Positions 1 to 5,108 are shown, counted from the first letter of the stretch. The stretch: DNA of 5,858 nucleotides from Candidatus Bipolaricaulota bacterium (GCA_021159105.1 JAGGSM010000007.1:1-5858); one strand, 5' to 3'. Numbers and translations are program-made. Notes: generated from the sequence alone by a model not told the origin.

Positions 1-119
1 CCGTCCTCATAGAGCTCATACACGCGAAACTGCGGGCAATCGCCGAAGTGCTTGCGCGGAATCTGTTCCCCTTCGCAGGCGATCGCCAACTGGATCCTCT
101 TTTTGAGTTCGTTCTTCAT
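1..119 (-). CDS. NifX/NifB-type dinitrogenase iron-molybdenum cofactor family protein (N-terminal part only)
   Basis: The first 39 codons are present; the rest runs off the left edge. After a short Lys/Glu-rich start comes a beta strand (residues 9-14, IQLAIA) and then HFGDCPQF, followed by a strand starting VYELYEDG. This strand-HFG-x-C-P-x-F-strand pattern marks the NifX/NafY/NifB C-terminal fold (dinitrogenase iron-molybdenum cofactor family). Full members are about 100-130 residues. In nitrogen fixers the fold carries FeMo-cofactor precursors; most stand-alone homologues in anaerobes have no proven role, and iron-sulfur or metallocluster binding is inferred. The start ATG (119-117) overlaps the ferredoxin stop TGA (118-116) as ATGA, with AGGAG about 7 nt upstream inside the ferredoxin gene, so the two are translationally coupled. 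No nif gene is in view, so nitrogen fixation should not be assumed. Confidence 0.82.
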   Translation of the reverse strand, partial: MKNELKKRIQLAIACEGEQIPRKHFGDCPQFRVYELYED

Positions 120-406
120 GTGATCGCTCCTGTTGGGCACGCTCTCACGCACACGCGACAGCCCTTGCAGAGCGCCTGGTCGAGCTTGGCCTTACTGTTC
201 ACCAGTGACAGGGCATCGAACTGACATGCTGATACGCACTGCCCACAGCCGATACACTTCTCGGCATCTATTGTGATCGCCGCAGTCTCCGTCGATCGTC
301 CTTGTGCGCGAATGCCGATTCCTCGGCCATGTCCCATCCCCAGGCCACGTCCGCGCCCGTGGCTGCGGCCCTTCCCTCTCGGTCCGGTTCCATCTCCAAA
401 CGGCAT
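116..406 (-). CDS. 2[4Fe-4S] ferredoxin with DUF5320-like Gly/Arg-rich N-terminus
   Basis: 96 residues. Residues 1-36 begin MPFGDGTGPRGKGR and continue as a Gly/Arg/His-rich low-complexity stretch. That opening resembles small DUF5320-type proteins commonly encoded beside NifX-like and Mrp/NBP35-type genes. Residues 46-96 form a bacterial-type diferric ferredoxin: C51-x2-C54-x2-C57-x3-C61 and C80-x2-C83-x2-C86-x3-C90-P91. Eight cysteines can bind two 4Fe-4S clusters for low-potential electron transfer in the cytoplasm. The proline usual after the fourth cysteine is Q62 in the first cluster but kept in the second. The start is supported by AAAGGAG about 8 nt upstream of ATG 406. The stop overlaps the NifX-like start, which points to a joint job, probably electron supply or iron-sulfur cluster handling; the exact partner is inferred. 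The gene lies 84 nt downstream of the ABC permease and seems to have its own promoter. Confidence 0.9.
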   Translation of the reverse strand: MPFGDGTGPRGKGRSHGRGRGLGMGHGRGIGIRAQGRSTETAAITIDAEKCIGCGQCVSACQFDALSLVNSKAKLDQALCKGCRVCVRACPTGAIT

Positions 407-422
407 TGTACCACTCCTTTCT

Positions 423-436
423 TCGCCACTAGGCGA
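423..436 (-). repeat. Small stem-loop at the predicted 5' end of the ferredoxin mRNA
   Basis: Minus-strand TCGCC-TAGT-GGCGA is a perfect 5-bp stem with a 4-nt loop. It sits directly before the Shine-Dalgarno of the ferredoxin, and its first base coincides with the start predicted from the upstream promoter. It could protect the 5' end or modulate ribosome access. No U-tract follows, so it is not a terminator. Confidence 0.35.
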
Positions 437-442
437 GGCACA

Positions 443-471
443 ATCTTACGGCAGAACATTCCGCTTCTCAA
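443..471 (-). promoter_or_regulatory. Candidate sigma70-type promoter for the ferredoxin-NifX pair
   Basis: On the minus strand, TTGAGA (471-466, 5 of 6 to consensus) is followed after exactly 17 nt by TAAGAT (448-443, 4 of 6). Transcription would start near 436 and leave a leader of about 30 nt that holds the AAAGGAG of the ferredoxin. The element lies wholly in the 84-nt gap after the ABC permease, so the iron-sulfur pair may be expressed independently of the exporter. This is a pattern match only. Confidence 0.45.
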
Positions 472-490
472 AAAGCTCATCGATCAGAAC

Positions 491-1315
491 CTACCCGCTT
501 CGCTTGAGCCTTCCAGTACGCTTGGCATAGCGCTCCATGAAGCGGAAGACAATCAGCCCAACTGTGATAACGGCAATCCCCGCACTAAACAGCAAGAACA
601 CGGTGGGAAGCAGTGTTACCGTCCTCGCTCCGTGCAACAGACAGCCTCTCATCCCTTCGATCACGTACGTCGCTGGCGATGCCTTGGCGATCATCTGCAG
701 CCAAGCGGGAAGGGTCTCCACCGGGTAGTACACCCCCGATATCAGCAGGAGGAGCGCAGCAGCAGCGTTGGTCATCTGCGCCCCACGCTCCGGGTAAAGA
801 AGGGGCAGAACGGCCGCCAGTATCCCCAGTCCGACGAACGACACGCTCCCGGCAAGGAGCAGGAGTACGGCTCCGGGGATGTTCGCTCCCGATAGATCGA
901 GGTGGAAGAACGAGGCGACGATCACCAGGATTACGAGCGTGCGCACCACGCCGTATCCGATGGCGAATAGCGTCGTCCCCACCAGGTGGGTCGGTCGCGA
1001 GACCGGGGCCATGAAGGTGTACTCTATTGTACCCTCCCAGCGCTCCCAGGCGATCATCTCACTGATCGCGTAGAAGATCACCGACAGGTACGACCAGATC
1101 AGCGTCCCCACCAAGAGGTACGTGATCAGGTACTGCGTATCCAGGGCCTGACCGCTGATCCTCTCCATTCCCGCACCGATGTAGGTGACGGCAAGCGAAT
1201 TGACGAGCGAGTAGATCAGCCAGACGATTTCCCAACCCCAATAGCGCTTGATCAGGTTGATATTGCGTTCGACAAAGGCGTACGCGCTACGCATTTCACG
1301 CATGATTGCGCTCAT
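491..1315 (-). CDS. ABC-2 type transporter permease
   Basis: 274 residues, typical for an ABC-2 (DrrB/NodJ-like) export permease. The N-terminus is cytoplasmic and basic. Hydrophobic segments lie near residues 29-48, 63-84, 112-136, 147-173, 183-197 and 236-258, giving about six helices. The cytoplasmic stretch around 89-110 (ERWEGTIEYTFMAPVSR) is the family's likely ATPase-contact region. Residues 193-222 (SGVYYPVETLP..., SPATYVIEGMR) match the conserved ABC-2 signature before the last helix. The C-terminus is short and Arg/Lys-rich. The start ATG overlaps the ATPase stop (ATGA at 1315-1312), with AAAGGAG upstream inside the ATPase gene, which supports this ATG over the internal ATGs at residues 5 and 8. 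It pairs with the ATPase to form a half-size exporter dimer. The substrate (drug, lipid or polysaccharide) cannot be read from the sequence. Confidence 0.93.
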   Translation of the reverse strand: MSAIMREMRSAYAFVERNINLIKRYWGWEIVWLIYSLVNSLAVTYIGAGMERISGQALDTQYLITYLLVGTLIWSYLSVIFYAISEMIAWERWEGTIEYTFMAPVSRPTHLVGTTLFAIGYGVVRTLVILVIVASFFHLDLSGANIPGAVLLLLAGSVSFVGLGILAAVLPLLYPERGAQMTNAAAALLLLISGVYYPVETLPAWLQMIAKASPATYVIEGMRGCLLHGARTVTLLPTVFLLFSAGIAVITVGLIVFRFMERYAKRTGRLKRSG

Positions 1316-2130
1316 TCGTCACGCTCCTTTTCCTCCATCCGCGTTCCGGTAAGCTCGATGAACACGTCCTCCAGCGTCGGCTCCTGCCCGTTGCGCTTGC
1401 TGACGAGATTCTTCAGCCCTCCTGCCGTATCGAGGGCGATGATCTTACCTTCATCGATGATCGCGATCCGATCACACAATCGGTTCGCCTCCTCCATGTC
1501 GTGCGTCGTGAGGAGGACGGTTGCGTCGTGATCCTCCCTTATCTCACGCACAAATGCCTGCACATCGCGCTTTGATTGCGGATCGAGTCCAGTGGTCGGC
1601 TCGTCGAGCAAGAGTAGGGTTGGAGAGGTGAGAAATCCGCGCGCAACAGCCACCTTCTGCTGCATCCCGCGCGACATGTTCTCCATCGGCTGAGTGAACG
1701 TGGACTCCTTCAGGCCGAGCCGAAGCATGATCTGACGCATCTTCTCGCGCGCCTCGCGGATCGGCATCCCGTACAGTCGGGCGGCGTAGGTCAGATTCTC
1801 CATCGGAGAGAACTTCTTGAAGAACGCCGCATCCACCGATACGCGGTTGATCAGTCGCTTCACGACAAACTCTTCCTTCTCCACATCGTGGCCGAAGACC
1901 TCGATTGTTCCGCTGTCGGGGAGGAGAAGGGTCGAGACGAGCCTGATCAGCGTTGACTTTCCCGATCCGTTCGGACCGAGGACACCGAAGATCTCGCGGC
2001 GCTGTACCGCCAGATTTACCTTCTCCAGGGCGACGACCTCCTCCCTCTTCGCGCGGGAGAGACGTCCCTTCTGCTTCTTCTTGAGAAATGTCTTGCGTAC
2101 TTCCTTAAGTTCCAGGGCAGGAATAGTCAT
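1312..2130 (-). CDS. ABC-2 transporter ATP-binding protein
   Basis: 272 residues, a DrrA/CcmA-like ATPase. Walker A is GPNGSGKST (52-60), the signature is SRGMQ (153-157) in place of LSGGQ, Walker B is LLLLDEP (172-178), the D-loop is GLDP (181-184) and the switch histidine is H210 in TTHD. A basic insert (residues 17-30) lies before the first core strand. The usual Q-loop glutamine is not seen: the region before ENL reads RVSVDAAFFKKFSPMENL. The C-terminus has the PTLEDVFIELTG motif typical of ABC-2 ATPases. The start ATG has AAGGAG about 6 nt upstream. It is the first gene of an operon with the permease and powers export by ATP hydrolysis at the inner face of the membrane. Family assignment is certain; the substrate is unknown. 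Confidence 0.96.
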   Translation of the reverse strand: MTIPALELKEVRKTFLKKKQKGRLSRAKREEVVALEKVNLAVQRREIFGVLGPNGSGKSTLIRLVSTLLLPDSGTIEVFGHDVEKEEFVVKRLINRVSVDAAFFKKFSPMENLTYAARLYGMPIREAREKMRQIMLRLGLKESTFTQPMENMSRGMQQKVAVARGFLTSPTLLLLDEPTTGLDPQSKRDVQAFVREIREDHDATVLLTTHDMEEANRLCDRIAIIDEGKIIALDTAGGLKNLVSKRNGQEPTLEDVFIELTGTRMEEKERDE

Positions 2131-2166
2131 AGCAGCTCCTTGGAGATTGACGAACGTGGAAACGAA

Positions 2167-2180
2167 CCAGCGAAAGCTGG
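2167..2180. repeat. Stem-loop in the leader of the ABC operon
   Basis: CCAGC-GAAA-GCTGG on the plus strand is a perfect 5-bp stem. Read as plus RNA it has a GNRA (GAAA) tetraloop; read in the predicted exporter mRNA the loop is UUUC. It lies about 37 nt upstream of the ATPase start codon, in the 3' half of the leader. Function is unknown. Confidence 0.35.
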
Positions 2181-2213
2181 CCAGCCAAAAGCGAACTTGC
2201 GTCCGGGCTTGAT

Positions 2214-2234
2214 CTAGAGCGCTATGTTCCTCAC
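2214..2234 (-). CDS. Possible 6-codon leader peptide ahead of the ABC operon
   Basis: In the predicted leader a GTG (2234-2232) preceded by TAGGA at 5-nt spacing opens a tiny reading frame, MRNIAL then TAG, with AGG and ATA codons that are rare in many bacteria. Such upstream peptides can regulate export genes through ribosome stalling. So short a frame with a non-ATG start may well be chance; it is recorded because it lies in a long leader behind a strong promoter. Confidence 0.12.
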   Translation of the reverse strand: MRNIAL

Positions 2235-2289
2235 GATTATCCTACCCCCAGGAGCCTTTTGCGGGCTGATTGAGTGAAAAGCAAGATGC

Positions 2290-2318
2290 AGTATACAAAG
2301 CCCTGATGGTTCTGTCAA
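2290..2318 (-). promoter_or_regulatory. Near-consensus sigma70 promoter for the ABC exporter operon
   Basis: On the minus strand a perfect TTGACA (2318-2313) is followed after 17 nt by TATACT (2295-2290, 5 of 6). Predicted start is near 2283, giving a leader of about 153 nt before the ATPase ATG. This is the strongest promoter match in the window and implies strong basal transcription unless repressed. Confidence 0.75.
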
Positions 2319-2329
2319 ACACAGGGCTT
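2298..2329. repeat. Inverted repeat enclosing the -35 box; possible operator
   Basis: AAGCCCTG (2298-2305) and CAGGGCTT (2322-2329) are perfect 8-bp inverted arms separated by 16 nt. The -35 hexamer of the exporter promoter lies in the spacer and the left arm ends 2 bp from the -10 box. Arm centres are 24 bp apart, a bit over two helical turns, which would suit a dimeric regulator on one face of the DNA. No U-tract follows on either strand, so termination is unlikely. No candidate regulator gene is visible in the window. Confidence 0.5.
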
Positions 2330-2355
2330 GCCTTTCAATCCAAAGGATCAGTGGC

Positions 2356-2361
2356 TATAGT
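2356..2361 (+). promoter_or_regulatory. Candidate -10 box for the secreted protein gene
   Basis: TATAGT (5 of 6 to consensus) lies 35 nt upstream of the TTG start, with a predicted transcription start near 2368. The best -35 at 17-nt spacing is the poor TTTCAA (2333-2338). The promoter is divergent from the exporter promoter, and the two -10 boxes are about 60 bp apart. Confidence 0.35.
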
Positions 2362-2395
2362 CTGACCACACAACACACACTGAGAGGAGGTATTC

Positions 2396-3067
2396 TTGCG
2401 GATGCAAAAGAGGATGTTCTTGTTGATCACTGTAATCTGCGCACTGTTCCTTGCCCCCAGCGTACATGCGACAGAAAACCTAACTCTGGCACGCGCGGCG
2501 AGTCTAGGCTTGGTTCAGCTCGTCAGCCTTGGCGGGTACTTAGGGGATACGGCGCAGGTGATCGCCAGCGGTGATCTCGAACAGGATCTAATCCTGCAGG
2601 TGAGGCGTGGCGATGTGCTGCTCAACAAGAGCATCCATGATCAGAATATGGTCGTCACTCGTGACGTTGATATTCCCCTTCGCGCCGGAGCTGTGGCTGG
2701 CGGGATCTGGACGCTCTGCCTCGACTGGGACAAGGGTACTCCCAAGGCCGGCCAGGTCCTTGACGTAGCTCCTCCCCTCTCCGATTGGCCAAGTGAGCAC
2801 GCAGAACTCCTGATAAGGCTCCTCGAACAGATTGATCAGTTCGGCGTATGGTCTGATCGTTACGCGCAGGATGCAGTTTGGAGCATCACCGACAACAAGT
2901 GGGTCGTGGACTCGATCATCGGCGGGCTCACCCCCAAGCTCCTGCACAAAGCGAGGGTCAAACCGAACGTGTACAGGGTATTCCCGCACCCGACAGATCC
3001 ACTTTCAGACACTACCAGTACGGGATTCGTCACCCCACCCGAGATCCTCGGAACAGAGGATAAGTGA
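2396..3067 (+). CDS. Secreted protein of unknown function with Cys...Gln thioester-domain-like motifs
   Basis: 223 residues; the family is not recognised with certainty. Residues 1-25 are a Sec signal peptide: basic MRMQKR, a hydrophobic core LLITVICALFLA, and a likely signal peptidase I site after VHA. Residues 28-125 look beta-rich (DLILQVRRG, NMVVTRDVDIPLRAG, GGIWTLCLDWDKGTP). Residues 131-165 are more helical and include AQDAVWSITD. The mature chain has a single cysteine, C108 in LCLD, and Q158 in QDAVW. The arrangement recalls the Cys and Gln motifs of surface thioester domains, though they are only 50 residues apart. The C-terminus is Pro/Thr-rich, with no anchor. The start is TTG, with AGGAGG (2385-2390) 5 nt upstream; ATG 2402 is an alternative at a less usual 11 nt. 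It is likely exported from the cytoplasm. A decayed gene follows on the same strand. Confidence 0.8.
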   Translation: MRMQKRMFLLITVICALFLAPSVHATENLTLARAASLGLVQLVSLGGYLGDTAQVIASGDLEQDLILQVRRGDVLLNKSIHDQNMVVTRDVDIPLRAGAVAGGIWTLCLDWDKGTPKAGQVLDVAPPLSDWPSEHAELLIRLLEQIDQFGVWSDRYAQDAVWSITDNKWVVDSIIGGLTPKLLHKARVKPNVYRVFPHPTDPLSDTTSTGFVTPPEILGTEDK

Positions 3068-3097
3068 ACTTCCCCGCCGCAAGCACGCGATGTATGA

Positions 3098-3374
3098 GGA
3101 AGCTTTGTAAGAAGTACGCCCCAAGGGGCGGGGAATGGACCCCTGCAGGGGATCCAGGTCACGCTGACTTGGAAAGGCATGTGTGATCCCAATATGCACA
3201 TGATCGATCCGGCTGGAGACGATGTCTCGGAGAAAGGCACCGGTTGGTGAGTGCACGGGTGTCATCGACTACGACAATGCATGCTGCGCAGATCAGTCAG
3301 CGGCATGGACGGTCAAGCTCATTATCAACGGAGAAGATAGCGCCCTTTCTGCAGCCGTCGGCTCCAGTGAGTAG
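3098..3374 (+). pseudogene. Frameshifted remnant of a beta-sandwich (LTW...DPAG) secreted-type protein
   Basis: No intact gene lies between 3068 and 3394, but protein-like sequence survives in pieces. Frame 2, from 3152, reads IQVTLTWKG, then DPNMHMIDPAGDDV and EKGTGW, ending at TGA 3248-3250. Frame 3, from about 3249, reads ECTGVIDYDNACC, ADQSAAWTVKLIINGEDS, ending at TAG 3372-3374. The LTW-x(n)-D-x-(D/N)-(L/M)-H-x-x-DP-x-G pattern followed by a Gly/Asp turn and WTVKL is typical of jelly-roll or PPC/DUF2135-like extracellular domains ('LTW...DLDLHVxDPxG'). One frame change near 3243-3252 restores a continuous domain. Upstream, frame 1 (3091-3151) reads GGEWTPAG just before the frame 2 part, hinting at a second shift near the G-run at 3148-3151. 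No start codon with a ribosome site is seen. An assembly indel is an alternative to true decay. Confidence 0.55.
3118..3151. repeat. Two adjacent short GC-rich palindromes
   Basis: GCCCC-AA-GGGGC (3118-3129) and the perfect 12-bp palindrome CCCCTGCAGGGG (3140-3151) lie 10 nt apart, just downstream of the secreted protein gene and in the upstream part of the decayed gene. The first loop is too short for a good RNA hairpin as drawn, and neither is followed by a U-run, so a terminator is not supported. The G-run is a plausible slippage or indel site. Confidence 0.3.
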
Positions 3375-3394
3375 ATCGAGGTTGTCCGCTTCAC

Positions 3395-4306
3395 CTACTG
3401 AGTCTTCGCATGCACCCAGCCGAAAGCCTCGTAGATCACCCTAAGAGCAGCAACGGAGGTAATGTCCGAGTGATCGAGTGGGGGCGAGACCTCCACGATG
3501 TCGAGCGCGCGCACCGGCAGGCCGGAGAATACCGCTCGCAGAAGCTCCAACACGTCGCGAGTCGACAGTCCTCCAGCCTCAAGTGTCCCCGTGCCCGGGG
3601 CGAACGCCGGGTCGAGAGCGTCGATGTCGAGCGTCACGTACACGGCATCCACTCCCTGCAGCTGCTTCACAACGGATCGTGCAACATCATCGACTCCCTG
3701 CACGTAGACATCGCGTGCCGTGTGAACTCCGATCTCTGGATGACCGGCAAGGAACTCCGACTCATCATCCATGAATGAGCGAATGCCAACGAATGCCAGG
3801 TGCCGCGGATCAATATTGGGAAGCTCCAACACCCTCTGCTGTGTGCAGGCGTGCGACCAGCGTGAACCTTCGAAGGAATCGGCGAGATCGAGGTGGGCAT
3901 CGATGTGCAGCATCCCGAACCTGCCGCTCACAGCACTGCTGAACGCACGCGTTAGCGGGATGGTGACGGAGTGATCTCCCCCCAAGAAGACAGCCAGGCG
4001 GTGATGTAGCGCCTGCCGTGCGCGCGCTTCAACAGTCTTGAAGTAGCGCTCCCAATTAAGATCAACAAATACGTCCCCGTAATCGCGCACACGCAACCCG
4101 GAGAGGCTGGCCCCCTCTTCCGTGTAAGGGGCGACATGCGGGGTCAGTTCACGAATCTTGCTCGGAGCGAAAGACGCGCCCTTGCGAAAGCTCGTCGCCC
4201 CATCGAAGGGAACACCGAGCACGCCTATCTCGGAGCTGGCATCGTCAGAGGCTAGCCCACTCCATAACTGCCTGTGAGCCGGTCGGATCGAATCTTTCCT
4301 GTTCAT
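3395..4306 (-). CDS. speB: Agmatinase-family ureohydrolase
   Basis: 303 residues, the usual length of agmatinase (about 300). It belongs to the arginase/agmatinase/formiminoglutamase family of binuclear manganese enzymes that split a guanidino group to release urea; agmatine to putrescine is the most likely reaction. The metal ligands are all present: H112 in GGDHS (109-113), D136, H138 and D140 in DAHLD (136-140), and D227 and D229 in DIDALDPAFAPGTGT (227-241). Residues 274-293 (SPPLDHSDITSVAALRVIYE) match the agmatinase C-terminal active-site segment. The substrate loop reads WSHAC (150-154) rather than the SHGT of E. coli SpeB, and GTLEAGG replaces GTPE-x-GG, so a related guanidino substrate, such as guanidinobutyrate or N1-aminopropylagmatine, remains possible. 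The ATG has only a weak GGTGG upstream. It follows the membrane protein gene by 49 nt. No other polyamine gene is in view. Confidence 0.92.
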   Translation of the reverse strand: MNRKDSIRPAHRQLWSGLASDDASSEIGVLGVPFDGATSFRKGASFAPSKIRELTPHVAPYTEEGASLSGLRVRDYGDVFVDLNWERYFKTVEARARQALHHRLAVFLGGDHSVTIPLTRAFSSAVSGRFGMLHIDAHLDLADSFEGSRWSHACTQQRVLELPNIDPRHLAFVGIRSFMDDESEFLAGHPEIGVHTARDVYVQGVDDVARSVVKQLQGVDAVYVTLDIDALDPAFAPGTGTLEAGGLSTRDVLELLRAVFSGLPVRALDIVEVSPPLDHSDITSVAALRVIYEAFGWVHAKTQ

Positions 4307-4312
4307 GCCACC

Positions 4313-4341
4313 ATTCTAAGCCCTGGATGAGGGAAGTTAAA
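4313..4341 (-). promoter_or_regulatory. Candidate promoter giving a leaderless agmatinase mRNA
   Basis: Minus-strand TAGAAT (4318-4313, 5 of 6) lies 17 nt after TTTAAC (4341-4336, 3 of 6). The expected start, about 7 nt past the -10 box, falls on the A of the agmatinase ATG. That would yield a leaderless transcript, in keeping with the lack of a good Shine-Dalgarno here while most other genes in the window have one. The -35 match is poor. Confidence 0.3.
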
Positions 4342-4355
4342 CCCCGAAGGTGAGG

Positions 4356-5066
4356 CTAGCTAGTGCGGGCAATAGCCGGCGTCTGCTCCTCTTCAACGGG
4401 GCGACGTTCGAGATAGACAAGGCGTGTGAGAAAGAGAGCAAGGATCAACGCGAAATGGCACATCACTGAGGGAAGCGCACCCTCTGCTGGCGCCATGTAC
4501 CGCGACAAGACGAGGGACGGAAGAACAAACGCCAGTGTCCCAGCAAAGACCTGAAAAAGGAGACGACGGCGGTGCGGATCGCGGCATGTCTTCACCCCGT
4601 ATCCGGAGTGCACAATCATCCCAAGGAGCCCCAGCCAGTAGAACCCGCTGTACAGGGCGAAGCGTGGCATGGGATTGGTGTAGCGTGCGAACAAAGCGCT
4701 GCACACAGAGGAGGAGACAAATCCCCTGTCCAGAGCGATCCATATGACGATACCGGCGGCAGCAGCGAGCATGGAGTAGGCATTCCCATAGGCCATGCGA
4801 GATCGTGGACGATGGAGCTTGGCGATCAGCAACAGGCCGAGGGGCGGCAGCCAGGTTACGGCGATAAACGCTAAGCGTGGCAGGAATCCAGCAGCGGCAG
4901 AATTGGCGCAAATGCCCACCTCAATGAGCTGATAGCTGGCGAGAAGGGCAAGAATCCCGGCGGTCGTGCGTATGATCGATCTGTTGCCCGGACCGCGCAG
5001 CGCCCAGCCGGCTACCGCGATCTCGAAGGCTGCTGTAGCGATGGCAAGTCCTGGAGAGTAGTTCAT
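4356..5066 (-). CDS. Seven-helix integral membrane protein of unknown function
   Basis: 236 residues from the chosen start. Hydrophobic segments lie near residues 5-22, 31-52, 62-82, 93-112, 135-157, 168-187 and 197-217, giving about seven helices, with a short charged C-terminal tail (YLERRPVEEE). Conserved-looking motifs are YQLIEVGIC in helix 2 (45-53) and TWLPPLGLLLI in helix 3 (71-81). They recall an uncharacterised family of small membrane proteins, similar in build to the seven-helix sensor heads of some histidine kinases, but no kinase or other soluble domain is attached. Four cysteines (C53, C122, C161, C203) are present. ATG 5066 is chosen because GAAGGAG stands about 8 nt upstream; the frame stays open to an ATG at 5111, but that start would lie upstream of this ribosome site and lacks its own. 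Agmatinase follows by 49 nt on the same strand. Function is unknown. Confidence 0.8.
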   Translation of the reverse strand: MNYSPGLAIATAAFEIAVAGWALRGPGNRSIIRTTAGILALLASYQLIEVGICANSAAAGFLPRLAFIAVTWLPPLGLLLIAKLHRPRSRMAYGNAYSMLAAAAGIVIWIALDRGFVSSSVCSALFARYTNPMPRFALYSGFYWLGLLGMIVHSGYGVKTCRDPHRRRLLFQVFAGTLAFVLPSLVLSRYMAPAEGALPSVMCHFALILALFLTRLVYLERRPVEEEQTPAIARTS

Positions 5067-5102
5067 GTGACACTCCTTCTTCGCACGATTTTTAGGTTGT
5101 CC

Positions 5103-5108
5103 AGTATA
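5103..5108 (-). promoter_or_regulatory. Candidate -10 box for the membrane protein gene
   Basis: TATACT on the minus strand (5108-5103) is 5 of 6 to consensus and would start transcription near 5096, leaving a leader of about 30 nt that holds the GAAGGAG site. No convincing -35 box is found at 16-19 nt. A TG directly abuts the hexamer but lacks the one-base gap of a true extended -10. Confidence 0.3.

Noticed and set aside
1..406. Evidence for nitrogen fixation
   Set aside because: NifX-like folds and ferredoxins are widespread in non-fixing anaerobes, and no nitrogenase or other nif gene is in the window.
302..895. 197-codon open frame on the plus strand
   Set aside because: It lies opposite the ferredoxin and permease genes, is low-complexity in Arg/Pro/Gln, has no ribosome site and no recognisable domain. 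It is an antisense shadow.
986..1531. 181-codon open frame on the plus strand
   Set aside because: It crosses the permease/ATPase junction in antisense and shows no domain or start signal, while both genes on the other strand are unmistakable.
3118..3151. Rho-independent terminator after the secreted protein gene
   Set aside because: The two palindromes are GC-rich but one has only a 2-nt centre, the other a 12-bp palindrome with no loop outside the stem, and no U-run follows either.
2860..3240. 126-codon open frame on the minus strand
   Set aside because: It is antisense to the secreted protein and the decayed gene. The plus-strand frames there carry a signal peptide and domain-like motifs, the minus frame does not.
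3340..3394. Terminator downstream of agmatinase
   Set aside because: Only a 4-bp AGCC/GGCT stem was found on the minus strand, with no U-tract.
3410..3778. 122-codon open frame on the plus strand
   Set aside because: It is antisense to agmatinase, whose metal-binding motifs are intact across this region.
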